Below are positions 33,312 to 41,637 of a stretch of DNA of 64,000 nt, piece by piece. Both the position numbers and the translations under genes were made by a program. Every line of letters starts with the position of its first letter. The first letter of the stretch is position 1. The notes beneath the pieces were generated by a model. The model saw only the letters and a list, made by a program, of their open reading frames with translations. It did no database searches and had not been told where the DNA came from. Origin of the DNA: Fibrobacter sp. (GTDB lineage: Bacteria > Fibrobacterota > Fibrobacteria > Fibrobacterales > Fibrobacteraceae); contig JAGCPF010000030.1 in NCBI GenBank assembly GCA_017642335.1, positions 1 to 64,000 on the forward strand, given 5' to 3'.

Positions 33312-34360
33312 TATTCCATCTCCTTTACATGTGTTTCGATGAATTCCCTTTCTTCGGGTGAAAGACCGTATTTATCGTAAAGTTGTTTGTCGATTTCTGG
33401 AATAGATTTGGACCAGTCTATATCGGATTGCGAAGTAAAATCTTGAAGAGGAACGTATTTCCATGTATCTACGGTAACATGATGAGTCGCTTTTACTATT
33501 CCCAAAAGCGCTCTAGAAAATTTGCAGTGAATATACTTCTTTAAATTTTCAGCATAGGCTTTCTTGTCAAATATTCCCAAACTAAGAAATGTTTCTGTTG
33601 AGGCGACGTCTGGTTCAACAACAAATGGCGGAGTTAACGTTTCTCCAAAAACGCCATTCGCATTAGCACTAGATAAGAAAATTTTGTACTTATGCAAATT
33701 GGGGACATCTGTAATATAATCCGCACGAATAAATTTTTGATTTCTTTTTTTGTTTTTTCCAACAACTTTTTCTCTACCAATTACTTGTACATAATCGTAA
33801 CCATCATTTGGTTTTTCATCAAGTAGGATTTCAGGCAATTTTTCAAATGTATTGGATTTAAGGTCGTATGCGTGGCCGTTGCTTAATTTCTCTTTTGCCT
33901 TTGGAAAATCTAAATGCATCTTTTCCGTAAAATGATAGGCATAGCTGGAAATAACAATTTCGCTAAGACTTGAAAAATTTGGGCTGTTGCTCACTTTATG
34001 CAATATATCGTTAAGTTCTCTTTGCTTTACATAAACGCCGATAGCACCATAATCAGATGATTCATCACGATAAGATATCACCACTCCGCTTTTAATTTCT
34101 GTTGTCGGAAAGACTTTAGTCGCATCTTCCTGATAATCTAATATTTTGAAGTGCTCATCATTGAGCATTTTTTCATTCCATTTTTTTGGAGTTCCGCCCG
34201 CATTAAAAAGAAACTTTGCAGGATGAATCAGCTCTACTTTTTGAGCTACCTGATATGCGGCATCCATAAATTTGTCATAAACTGGAGGTTGGAATGTTTT
34301 ATTCTCGCCAATCGATTCATCTTGATAAGGCGGATTTCCAATTGCGAAATCAAACTTCAT
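33311..34360 (-). CDS. Eco57I-type DNA adenine methyltransferase subunit (NPPY)
   Basis: The 349-residue protein begins MKFDFAIGNPPYQDE, giving the N6-adenine methyltransferase catalytic motif IV (NPPY) at residues 8-11. KVELIHPAKFLFNAGGTPKKWNEKML is conserved in Eco57I-like restriction-modification methylases. The C-terminal half probably recognises DNA, with SPEEREFIETHV at the end. SAM-binding motif I is not present and may be provided by the upstream subunit. It is 1 bp downstream of that gene and is followed by the helicase in the same operon. Confidence 0.82.
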   Translation of the reverse strand: MKFDFAIGNPPYQDESIGENKTFQPPVYDKFMDAAYQVAQKVELIHPAKFLFNAGGTPKKWNEKMLNDEHFKILDYQEDATKVFPTTEIKSGVVISYRDESSDYGAIGVYVKQRELNDILHKVSNSPNFSSLSEIVISSYAYHFTEKMHLDFPKAKEKLSNGHAYDLKSNTFEKLPEILLDEKPNDGYDYVQVIGREKVVGKNKKRNQKFIRADYITDVPNLHKYKIFLSSANANGVFGETLTPPFVVEPDVASTETFLSLGIFDKKAYAENLKKYIHCKFSRALLGIVKATHHVTVDTWKYVPLQDFTSQSDIDWSKSIPEIDKQLYDKYGLSPEEREFIETHVKEME

Positions 34361-34361
34361 T

Positions 34362-35288
34362 TTACCGACCTTCCTTTATACTTCTGTATGTATAAGACCT
34401 TCTTCTTGTCCAGTCAAAAATTTTGCAGTCCATTTCTTCCGGTGCGCTGTCATTATCGCCAACCGTAAAATCAAACATGTTGAGCGTTCGTTCTTCTTTC
34501 GGTTTTCCGAAGGGGACTTTGCCCGTAATGCCGTCCATTTGCCAAAAGTTCCAGGCGATGATGTTCGCCACTTTCTGGAGTTCTCTTTCTGTTGGAATTC
34601 GATCCCATCGGTCCTGCATATAATCCACGAAAGTGATGAGCAGGTTGATGCGGGCGATAAGCAAGTTGTCGCCCTGGAATTCGTAACCATACACGCTCTG
34701 GAACGCTCGGTACGTCCACTTGAGCCAATCGTTTTTGTTGTCGGTCTTCTCGTTCACCACGCGTAGTTTGCGGTCAAGTATGCCAATGCGTCTTTTTATC
34801 GGGATGATTTCTGCGGTGGTGGTATCGTATCGCGAAACGATGTATGGAGCTTCGCCGCAGGTAATTTCGAGACGCTTTGAATCCACGTATTTTTGCCAAT
34901 CATTTTCGTTTTCGAACTTAATTGGTTTTGATGTCGGTTTCCACGATTGACCGTCTTCGGTGTTGAATACGTTTTTGCGACCGAACCATTCTGCATCGCA
35001 GTGGTTGTTCATCTTATTGCAAATCCACGACGGTGTGAAAACTTCCGCCTTTTCTCGAGTGCGCTCCGCCTGCTTTTCGAGCGACTTTGCAACTCTCGGT
35101 TGGATTAGGTCGGCGCCGATGGACTGGAGCAGTTCTTCGGTAATTTGCTTTGTCTTGCCGAAAATGCGGCCACGCCTCGTACGCGCCGTTGTCGCAAGGA
35201 TAATGTTCTGGCCCGTTGTCTTGTCTTTGACAAGGGTCTTGAGAACTACGGAAACCGGGTAGTTGTTGATGTCTATCAGCGTCTTCAT
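34362..35288 (-). CDS. Restriction-modification methyltransferase partner subunit (M1)
   Basis: The 308-residue protein has KAEVFTPSWICNKMNNHCD (the FTP motif found at the N-terminal edge of N6-adenine methyltransferase domains), RLEITCGEAPYIVSRYDTTT and VYGYEFQGDNLLIARINLL. This combination is typical of the first gene of this split restriction-modification type, followed by an NPPY subunit and a helicase. GGAG lies 4 nt before ATG 35288. It is the first gene of the RM operon, and the structured element 35351-35570 occupies its 5' leader region. Confidence 0.78.
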   Translation of the reverse strand: MKTLIDINNYPVSVVLKTLVKDKTTGQNIILATTARTRRGRIFGKTKQITEELLQSIGADLIQPRVAKSLEKQAERTREKAEVFTPSWICNKMNNHCDAEWFGRKNVFNTEDGQSWKPTSKPIKFENENDWQKYVDSKRLEITCGEAPYIVSRYDTTTAEIIPIKRRIGILDRKLRVVNEKTDNKNDWLKWTYRAFQSVYGYEFQGDNLLIARINLLITFVDYMQDRWDRIPTERELQKVANIIAWNFWQMDGITGKVPFGKPKEERTLNMFDFTVGDNDSAPEEMDCKIFDWTRRRSYTYRSIKEGR

Positions 35289-35350
35289 TTAACTCCGTCG
35301 CAAACCCGCATACGGAGCAAATGAAAGTCAAGAGTTTCAGCCGAGCATAC

Positions 35351-35570
35351 AAAAAAGGCGTGGCATCGCTGAAGCGCTTACTGTATCCTGAGGATCGGCA
35401 AATCCTATACAATCAATAAACGCAAACGACCCACGCCCCAATCGGGACGTGAGCAGTTTACCCTATTCTCATTGTATTTGAAATTTTGCCGATTTCAGGA
35501 TAGAGACTAGAGCAAATACTCAATAAAACGGGCGCCCAAGGTATAACCCAAGGGCTATGTCAACAACAAT
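35351..35570 (-). ncRNA. Candidate structured RNA element, copy 2
   Basis: Diverged homologue of 7412-7640. On the minus strand it has the tgaaat/atttca hairpin (35492-35497 with 35479-35484), the conserved TGAGAATAGGGTAAACTGCT segment, 24 bases identical to copy 1 (35416-35439), and a ggcgtgg-type stem (35427-35437 with 35357-35364) followed by six T (complement of 35351-35356). The hairpin-rich block related to agcccttgg lies 5' of the conserved part here (35530-35565) but inside it in copy 1, so the modules are rearranged. It stands directly before the RM operon. Confidence 0.5.
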
Positions 35571-35631
35571 TTAAATAAAAATGAGCATAGTAATATGCAA
35601 ATTATGCATATTACCCCTCTCGCAAGGGAGC

Positions 35632-35775
35632 TGTCAAGGATTTCTTGACAATTGTCGCAAAATTTGCGACAGTTCAAAGCTGGGGTGTCGCTGGCCAGCG
35701 GAAGATTGCCGCAGCCCTTTACAGGGCCTCGCAATGACAGAGAAAAAGAAGGTAGTCAAAAATTTTGACCACCTT
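35632..35775. repeat. Cluster of three palindromes
   Basis: tgtcaag-gattt-cttgaca (35632-35650), tgtcgcaa/ttgcgaca (35653-35671) and aaggtagtcaaaa/ttttgaccacctt (35749-35775, one mismatch). The first resembles the hairpin at 37688-37712. They flank the AlbA_2 regulator gene and could be regulator sites or small palindromic repeats. Confidence 0.45.
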
Positions 35776-35879
35776 GTACATGAAAAAGCCGGGGCGTTGC
35801 GGGGTGGCGAACGTCCGCAGAGGGGGTAGGCAAAGACTACAGGCTTTGCCGAGGGGGAGGCTTCCCCCTACAAAAAAAA

Positions 35880-35909
35880 TTGCATTTCCTCGTCCTATTT
35901 TTGTATATT
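35880..35909 (+). promoter_or_regulatory. Predicted promoter of the AlbA_2 leader
   Basis: TTGCAT (35880-35885) and TATATT (35904-35909), spacer 18 bp. The start would be near 35916. Confidence 0.55.
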
Positions 35910-35915
35910 ACTCCC

Positions 35916-35975
35916 AACACCAGAAAAGGTGGTATTAAGGATCGCTAACCGCGCAGGCGGGGCGGTCCTTTTTTT
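35916..35975 (+). ncRNA. Short leader RNA ending in terminator before the AlbA_2 gene
   Basis: A small hairpin (acacc/ggtg region, 35917-35932) is followed by aggatcgc (35938-35945) / ggcggtcct (35961-35969) and a T7 tract (35969-35975), 15 nt before ATG 35991. This is an attenuator or a separate small RNA. It mirrors the promoter / short RNA / terminator / ORF layout of the Abi locus at 520-610. Confidence 0.5.
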
Positions 35976-35990
35976 GCAAAAGGGGGCAAA

Positions 35991-37352
35991 ATGGCAGAAA
36001 ATCAAAACATTGAATACAAATCAACGTGGCGAGACGAATATCTCAAGTGGGTTTGTGGCTTTGCCAATGCGCAGGGTGGCAAGCTGTATATAGGCATCGA
36101 TGACAATGGGAGTGTTTGCGGTGTTTCAAACATCAAAAAACTTTTAGAAGATATCCCTAACAAGATTCAAACATGTCTTGGCATTGTTACCGCAATAAAC
36201 AAAATGGAAAAGGATGGTTTAGAATATATCGAGATTATCGTTGACCCGAGTTCCTACCCTGTAAGTTATCATGGGGAGTTCCATTATAGGAGCGGGGCGA
36301 CTAAACAGCAGTTGACAGGTGTCGCCCTTTCGGAATTTATCATGAAGAAAACGGGCGTCCGTTGGGAAGACGCCATTGTTGAAGATATCGGTGTTGATGA
36401 TTTGGACGCAGAAAGTTTCAAGATTTTTAGGCGCGAGGCGCTTAAGAGCAACCGCATGAGCCCCGAAGACTTGAACATTTCCAACAAGGAATTGTTGGAA
36501 AAATTTCATCTTATGTCTAACGGAAAGCTTAAACGTTCGGCCGTGATGCTTTTCTATAGCGATCCTAGTGTAATCCAAAATGGCAGCTACGTGAAGGTCG
36601 GTCGGTTTACCAATGCCGTTGACTTGCAGTATCAAGATACGATTGAAGACTCTCTCATAAAAATTGCCGATAAGGTCATCGATTTAATCTACTTGAAATA
36701 CCTCAAGGCGAAAATTACGTATGAGCACGACCGCCGCGTGGAAACTTACCCCTATGCCCGTATCGCCATTCGTGAGGCGGTCTATAACGCGATTATCCAT
36801 AACTGCTACATGTTTGGGACGCCTATTCAAATCCGTGTGGAAAACGAAGCGATTATTATAAGCAATCAATGCTTTTTGCCGGAAGGATGGACTGCCGAAA
36901 CGCTTATGAAACCGCATCATTCCAAACCCTACAACCCCAATATCGCAAATGTCTTTTATCGTGCCGGGTATATCGAAAACTGGGGACGTGGTGTTGAAAA
37001 AATCTGCGACGCATGCAAAGAACTCGGCGCAAACTTGCCGAAGTACGAAATCCTAGGAAACGGGATGCGAATCCACTTTAGCGCTCTAAAAAGTGCCCTA
37101 ATTGACGAGAAAACGGTGAATGTCCAAGAAAATGTCCAAGAAAATGTCCAAGAAAATGTCCAAGAAAAATCTAGAAAAGATTTGATTTTGAGCATCATAC
37201 GGAAAAATACGGCGGTATCTCTAAGAGAGCTTGCGCAAAAGCTTGACGTTTCCTCAAAAACCATTCAGCGAGATCTCAATCAATTAAAACGAAAAAATGT
37301 TGTTTACAGAATTGGCTCGGACAAGGGCGGACATTGGAAGTTGAATAAATAA
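35991..37352 (+). CDS. AlbA_2 (Schlafen-like) DNA-binding / ATPase-fold / HTH regulator
   Basis: The 453-residue protein has three parts. The N-terminal AlbA_2 domain carries NIEYKSTWRDEYLKWVCGFANAQGG and LYIGIDDNGSVCGV. The central part is HATPase_c_4-like (PYARIAIREAVYNAIIHNCYM, then NIANVFYRAGYIENWGRGVEKI). The C-terminal winged HTH reads VSLRELAQKLDVSSKTIQRDLNQLKRKN. Between ATPase and HTH lies ENVQENVQENVQ, coded by four perfect 12-bp repeats (37119-37166). GGGGGC lies before ATG 35991. Such proteins are transcription regulators, often near mobile or defence genes; the target here may be the nearby palindromes. Confidence 0.82.
   Translation: MAENQNIEYKSTWRDEYLKWVCGFANAQGGKLYIGIDDNGSVCGVSNIKKLLEDIPNKIQTCLGIVTAINKMEKDGLEYIEIIVDPSSYPVSYHGEFHYRSGATKQQLTGVALSEFIMKKTGVRWEDAIVEDIGVDDLDAESFKIFRREALKSNRMSPEDLNISNKELLEKFHLMSNGKLKRSAVMLFYSDPSVIQNGSYVKVGRFTNAVDLQYQDTIEDSLIKIADKVIDLIYLKYLKAKITYEHDRRVETYPYARIAIREAVYNAIIHNCYMFGTPIQIRVENEAIIISNQCFLPEGWTAETLMKPHHSKPYNPNIANVFYRAGYIENWGRGVEKICDACKELGANLPKYEILGNGMRIHFSALKSALIDEKTVNVQENVQENVQENVQEKSRKDLILSIIRKNTAVSLRELAQKLDVSSKTIQRDLNQLKRKNVVYRIGSDKGGHWKLNK
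37119..37166 (+). repeat. 12-bp tandem repeat x4 inside the AlbA_2 gene
   Basis: aatgtccaagaa is repeated four times without mismatch, encoding the ENVQ linker. The unit is a multiple of three, so copy-number change alters linker length but not frame. Confidence 0.85.
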
Positions 37353-37395
37353 AGTCTCAACTGGTAAGGATTATTTACAACTTGCCCATGAAAAT

Positions 37396-37656
37396 TTGAC
37401 AGAAAGCTCAAAAGTATCTAACTTCACCAAAGAAGAACTCGAGGCATACCAGAAAGTGTATCACAAGGAATGGGACCATAACGCCATGGTCGATGGCATT
37501 TTTGAAGAATTCGCGGATGAAATCAACGCGAAGGTAGCCGAAGGCGTCCTTGATTCTAAGCGTGAAATGGCGAAAGCAATGCGAGAACAGGGCATTCCTG
37601 ATTCGACCATTGCCGTAATTTCCGGTCTCTCCGAGGAAGAAATCCGCAAATTGTAG
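37396..37656 (+). pseudogene. C-terminal remnant of Rpn/PD-(D/E)XK transposase-family protein
   Basis: About 80 residues (FTKEELEAYQKVYHKEWDH...KREMAKAMREQGIPDSTIAVISGLSEEEIRKL) match the C-terminal tail of Rpn-type PD-(D/E)XK nuclease family transposase proteins: a Lys/Tyr-rich helix, then 'AKAM...G.....I....GLS.EEI'. The nuclease core is missing and only a TTG could start the frame. A 66-bp piece of it (37413-37478) recurs exactly at 38752-38817. It is a decayed fragment. Confidence 0.65.
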
Positions 37657-37687
37657 AGGCCAACTCCTCAAAAAACACGAGCAGTCG

Positions 37688-37712
37688 AACTGTCAAGGAA
37701 TACTTGACAGTT
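37688..37712. repeat. Palindrome aactgtcaag/cttgacagtt
   Basis: A perfect 10-bp stem with a gaata loop, related to the palindrome at 35632-35650. No T tract follows. Confidence 0.5.
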
Positions 37713-37756
37713 AAAACAGGAGTGCGAATTGGACACATTTTTTATAAATTAATAAA

Positions 37757-38740
37757 ATGACTATGGTAAACCGGAATCAAATTTTGCTTCTTTTTTGCCT
37801 TACCCTACTGTTTTGTGGCTGTGGGGGTGAAAAATATATGGAGCACAACGACTATACCGTAGTTTTTGATGTCCGCAAAGACTCCATCTTTATTGACGGA
37901 ATCCTGTATCCGGATCTCTATCGTGAACTGGATGCAAATCCTCAATACGAAACTAATCCGCTTTACGATATTGCGATAAGGCGCATTGAAGAAAAAACAC
38001 GAAAGCTCAAGGAGCAAGGCAAGTGTGAAAAAACTTATAATGGCAGTATGTCTATAGGAAAGCGGGAAATCAACATAGAACATTGCTTCGATTCTTCGGA
38101 ACAGGAAAAACAGGTTCATGTCCGTGTTGACGGGGACGTATCTGGAATGGTTCTGCGGGAAATTTCCCAAGCAGCCCTTTTCGTTTTTGGTAGTCAGTAT
38201 TCTATGGTTTTGAACCGGGATTTTCATATACCGCTAACAAGTTCGCGACAACCAGAATGGGCGTCACCGATTCGTCCACCCAGCACCAGAGGCGTCAAGT
38301 GTATCCTAAAAATATTGAAGAAACAGGATAGCCTTACACATGGCAAAGATTTGACTCAGGATGATATAAAAAAACTTATATCAGAGAATGATTCTCTTTG
38401 TAAAGATGAACCGGAAGAAGGACCTGAGACCAGGAGCTACATGGAATTGTCCATCAACTATAACAACGACGACAGTGTATATTACGCTTTTTACAATCGC
38501 CGCCCTTCGTTAAAGATGGATTACCGGGAGCGTCTTGCGCAATCCAATAAGCCGGAAGTCGTCAAACCAGAAGATTTACTGAAACGCATGCAACAGGAAT
38601 ACGAAAGTAAATCACTCGAAGAACGCGAATATCCGATTAGCATTACAGTTATTAGCGATGCACGAGTCTTTGAACCTCTAAAAGCAGCAGAGGCCGCATT
38701 GCAGAGCGGTCTTAAGGTCGGCTTCGGCTTTACGTATTAG
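37757..38740 (+). CDS. Hypothetical lipoprotein
   Basis: The 327-residue lipoprotein has the lipobox LLFCGC (Cys22). The mature part is highly charged with two short predicted helices; a C-terminal ISITVISDARVFEPLKAAEAALQSGL resembles a small alpha/beta unit. No family was recognised. A TATAAA hexamer (37743-37748) is 8 nt before the ATG. The gene is flanked by two copies of a 66-bp piece of a transposase-family remnant, so it may have been inserted or duplicated with it. Confidence 0.6.
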   Translation: MTMVNRNQILLLFCLTLLFCGCGGEKYMEHNDYTVVFDVRKDSIFIDGILYPDLYRELDANPQYETNPLYDIAIRRIEEKTRKLKEQGKCEKTYNGSMSIGKREINIEHCFDSSEQEKQVHVRVDGDVSGMVLREISQAALFVFGSQYSMVLNRDFHIPLTSSRQPEWASPIRPPSTRGVKCILKILKKQDSLTHGKDLTQDDIKKLISENDSLCKDEPEEGPETRSYMELSINYNNDDSVYYAFYNRRPSLKMDYRERLAQSNKPEVVKPEDLLKRMQQEYESKSLEEREYPISITVISDARVFEPLKAAEAALQSGLKVGFGFTY

Positions 38741-38751
38741 GTTTCAGGTTT

Positions 38752-38817
38752 AGTATCTAACTTCACCAAAGAAGAACTCGAGGCATACCAGAAAGTGTAT
38801 CACAAGGAATGGGACCA
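38752..38817 (+). repeat. 66-bp direct repeat (copy of 37413-37478)
   Basis: Identical to part of the Rpn-like remnant at 37396-37656. With that copy it brackets the lipoprotein gene 37757-38740. Confidence 0.85.
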
Positions 38818-38924
38818 CAACTACGCACGTTATATGTTATTTCCGGGGCTTTAACCCCGGTTAATGACTTTATTTGTACGGACGAAGGAAAATAGTTTGT
38901 TATATTTCCTAAAAAGGAGATGGT

Positions 38925-39623
38925 ATGAAATACTTGAAATTTCTTTTGGGTGCTTTTCTTTCGTTGGCTCTTGCTGGCTGTGGAGGGAGTAGAGCCTCCA
39001 TTTCGGAGGACTGGAATTGGCGGCCAAAGACAGTTGCCGTGATTTTCTCGGATGCGCGGATTGAGAATACGGACGATCTTGAAGATGACTGGCCAGAGTA
39101 TGTCAATTCGTTCCATGAATGGATGTCTGCCGAACTGAAACAGGACATTGAATCCATGGCAAGACCGCTAAGCGATGGTTCCAAATTGCAAGTCTTTACA
39201 AAGTATATTGCAGTCGGTGACTCCGGTATTCCCACCTTTTACGCGTTTGAATCGGACAAGGTAACGATTGATGGCAAGGACGCTTTTACAATAAGTGACG
39301 AACGTCTTGCTTTGCCCGCTGCCGACGTTTATTTGTTTATTGAAGACATTGATATCAACTCCGTGCTCACCGGTGGCGGCCTAGGTTTGCTGGGCCTTTT
39401 GCTTCACGAAGGAATTATGACGATGAAAGCATTTTATTCCTTTTATGACGGCAAAACACATGAGCGCTTAGGCAATGGTTACTTGGAAGCCGAAGAAGAA
39501 TATGTTTTTGGCGTTTCCAAATCCAATTGGAAAAAGTTGTTTAGACGCTCTGTTAAAAGGGCTTTTAATAAGACGCCTGTTTTGAGATGCGATCAGTGCT
39601 CAGTCCGTTCTGAAACGAACTGA
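38925..39623 (+). CDS. Hypothetical lipoprotein
   Basis: The 232-residue protein has the lipobox LALAGC (Cys19). AAAGGAG 7 nt upstream of ATG 38925 gives a clear ribosome site. The mature part has RPKTVAVIFSDARI and LPAADVYLFIEDIDI strands, a Gly/Leu-rich stretch (LTGGGLGLLGLLLH) that may contact membrane, and a C-terminal basic helix. It resembles assembly-type outer-membrane lipoproteins, but I cannot name a family. Confidence 0.62.
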   Translation: MKYLKFLLGAFLSLALAGCGGSRASISEDWNWRPKTVAVIFSDARIENTDDLEDDWPEYVNSFHEWMSAELKQDIESMARPLSDGSKLQVFTKYIAVGDSGIPTFYAFESDKVTIDGKDAFTISDERLALPAADVYLFIEDIDINSVLTGGGLGLLGLLLHEGIMTMKAFYSFYDGKTHERLGNGYLEAEEEYVFGVSKSNWKKLFRRSVKRAFNKTPVLRCDQCSVRSETN

Positions 39624-39640
39624 AATGATTCCAAGGTTCC

Positions 39641-39964
39641 TTACACATCTTTCCCGCTGCGGGCGAGGTATGCTAGCACGATGAACGCGCCTGCTATGAT
39701 TCCTATCAGTGGTAAGTCTGCTTGACCGCGCAGGAACAATTTCAAGAAGCGCACCATTTGCGACGACAAAAACGCGTACCCGGCACCACACAGCAGCACG
39801 AACAATGCGAACCGCCCTAAGAAGGGGATGCTTCGGGTGATTTTCTTGAAATAGTTGTTGATGGCGGACCCGTAAATCATCAACAGCGTCGCGACAAGGC
39901 CCACGGATATGGAATCCAGGTGGAGCCTCAAATAATTCGCAAACTGGTGGATGTAGACCGACAT
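39641..39964 (-). CDS. DUF3392 family membrane protein
   Basis: The 107-residue inner-membrane protein has three predicted helices (SVGLVATLLMIYGSAI; FALFVLLCGAGYAFLSS; LIGIIAGAFIVLAYLA). The pattern LDSISVGLVATLLMIYGSAINNYFKK matches DUF3392. It is a single gene, convergent with the upstream lipoprotein (stop-to-stop 17 bp). Function unknown in the family. Confidence 0.72.
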   Translation of the reverse strand: MSVYIHQFANYLRLHLDSISVGLVATLLMIYGSAINNYFKKITRSIPFLGRFALFVLLCGAGYAFLSSQMVRFLKLFLRGQADLPLIGIIAGAFIVLAYLARSGKDV

Positions 39965-40043
39965 ACGTTATAGATATAACATTTTTTTGACAGAATGTTC
40001 CCCAGAATTCTTGTTATCCCTGTTTTTATTTATATTCCCTACC

Positions 40044-41081
40044 ATGTGCATCTTGAATAAAATTCCATGCATTCTCGCTTTTGTCTTGGCTATATTCGCC
40101 GGGGCCGAGGATGAACTGAACTACGGTGGCGGAGAAAGCGATGTGAAGATGACCGTTTTCCGCGGCGACTGGGGTTACCTTGCATACATGGAAAAAGAGA
40201 AAAGATGGAGTGGCCTAGACAGGTTGCCATCCGGTTTTGAACTGAACGACGGCGAATTCGCCGATATCACGGCGGATATCGAAAGGATGTATGGAGGTCT
40301 TGCGGGCCATACGGGAACGCCCTTCGCAACAAAAATCAAGGAATCCCGCCCTGTTCCTTTCGAAGAAATGCTCAAGAGAGGCTTAATCGAGAACTACAAT
40401 CCCGTGCGGTACAGGTTCTGGGGGCTCCGCATCTTGAAGACAAAAAAAGAGGTGTACATCGCCTCGCACATCGGCGCAACCCGCAGCGGTCTTGATTACC
40501 GTCTGTATAAAGACGGGAATTTCGTAGGGAGCTACAAAACGACTTTCGAACTCGAGAGGGCTGTTGGGTTAAATACATCGATGGATACGACCGTGATTTT
40601 GCAAGAAGAAGGGAAGTTGCCGTTCTATGTCATGCGTCTCGGGAAGACGTATTTTGCATACGCTCGGTTTATAGGCTTGAACAAATGGACTCCGCTTCTG
40701 AACAAGGCGTTCAAAAACGATCCCGTGTACTTTTCCCTGGAAGACGGCGAAGTCGCGGAACTCCAGACAAGTGTGCTCAAAGTGAACGGCGGGAAAAAGA
40801 AATACGATAACGCCCCGATGTTCGTAGATTCGGTCGACCTCTTCGAAAAAATCCGTTACGACATTCTCACCTTGGATTTACGTATGGAGCATTGGGAAGA
40901 AAGCGTGCCCCAGAAAGAGGCGGAATTCCGACAGTACCATAACAACAGCGGCCAATATCTGATTGTCTACCTGGGCAAGAAATACTGGGTCTACCACGAA
41001 GATGGCTCGGGAAAAAAGAAGCGGCTGCTCGGGATGTTCAGCAAGGCATCCGATGTCGACAAGGCTCTCAATCGGCGGTGA
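40044..41081 (+). CDS. Hypothetical secreted protein
   Basis: The 345-residue protein has an N-terminal signal sequence (ILNKIPCILAFVLAIFAGA). The rest shows repeated short strands 'Y..RLGKTYFAYARF' and 'YLIVYLGKKYWVYHE', perhaps a beta-rich repeated fold. I place the start at ATG 40044 because TATATT (40031-40036) ends 7 nt before it, the leaderless arrangement seen for other genes here; the longer frame from TTG 39987 would include the promoter. The next gene follows after 10 bp. Confidence 0.58.
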   Translation: MCILNKIPCILAFVLAIFAGAEDELNYGGGESDVKMTVFRGDWGYLAYMEKEKRWSGLDRLPSGFELNDGEFADITADIERMYGGLAGHTGTPFATKIKESRPVPFEEMLKRGLIENYNPVRYRFWGLRILKTKKEVYIASHIGATRSGLDYRLYKDGNFVGSYKTTFELERAVGLNTSMDTTVILQEEGKLPFYVMRLGKTYFAYARFIGLNKWTPLLNKAFKNDPVYFSLEDGEVAELQTSVLKVNGGKKKYDNAPMFVDSVDLFEKIRYDILTLDLRMEHWEESVPQKEAEFRQYHNNSGQYLIVYLGKKYWVYHEDGSGKKKRLLGMFSKASDVDKALNRR

Positions 41082-41091
41082 GGCTCAAGCA

Positions 41092-41598
41092 ATGGTTCAA
41101 AAGAACGCACGTACTTTTGTGACGCACGAGTTCCCGGCGGTTTACGACCGGAGCTCCCGCGTGCTGCTGCTGGGCTCGATTCCTTCGCCCAAGTCCCGCG
41201 AGGTGGGATTCTATTACGGGCATCCGCAGAACCGTTTTTGGAAGGTGCTCGCGCAGGTCCTCGGCGAAACGGTCCCTGAAACCATTCCGCAGAAAAAGGC
41301 GATACTCAAGAAGCACCATGTGGCTCTTTGGGATGTGCTGGAAAGTTGCACCATCGTCGGCGCGAGCGATACGAGCATCGAGGATGTCGTTCCGAACAAA
41401 ATAGGCGAACTCGTAAAAAGGTCGAAGGTCTCGCGCATTTTCTGCACGGGCGCCACGGCCCACAAGCTGTACCAGAAATACTGCGCCAAGGATGTCGGCA
41501 TCGATGCCGAAAGGCTCCCGTCCACTTCTCCTGCGAACTGTGCGGTCTCCCTGGAAAAACTTGTGGAAGCGTACAGGGTCGTGTCTTCCGCCAAGTAA
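41092..41598 (+). CDS. Uracil/hypoxanthine-DNA glycosylase family protein
   Basis: The 168-residue protein shows the UDG-superfamily motif 1 variant LLLGSIPSPKSREVGFYYGHPQNRFWKVL and the C-terminal motif STSPAN, typical of DNA-deoxyinosine glycosylase (family 6, HDG) and related Mug-like enzymes. It would remove hypoxanthine or mismatched uracil from DNA in base excision repair. ATG 41092 has GGTGAGG 7 nt upstream. Distance from the previous gene is 10 bp, so it may be co-transcribed with it. Confidence 0.85.
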   Translation: MVQKNARTFVTHEFPAVYDRSSRVLLLGSIPSPKSREVGFYYGHPQNRFWKVLAQVLGETVPETIPQKKAILKKHHVALWDVLESCTIVGASDTSIEDVVPNKIGELVKRSKVSRIFCTGATAHKLYQKYCAKDVGIDAERLPSTSPANCAVSLEKLVEAYRVVSSAK

Positions 41599-41637
41599 AT
41601 TGTCGCCTTGGCGAGTCTTTTTCTATTTTATTTGCCG

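Larger units (their letters stand above)
35289..35990. other. Intergenic region, 702 bp
   Basis: No supported gene. From left to right: the 5' region of the RM operon, structured element 2 (35351-35570), three palindromes (35632-35650, 35653-35671, 35749-35775), GC-rich hairpins (35831-35871), then the promoter and terminated leader of the AlbA_2 gene (35880-35975). An apparent plus-strand frame at 35581-35829 runs through these palindromes and is not credible. Confidence 0.6.

Noticed and set aside
35581..35829. 82-codon plus-strand frame in the 702-bp intergenic region
   Set aside because: It runs through palindromes and repeat-like sequence, and the translation resembles no protein.
37119..37166. 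Tandem repeat considered as a CRISPR array
   Set aside because: The units are 12 bp with no spacers and lie inside a coding frame.
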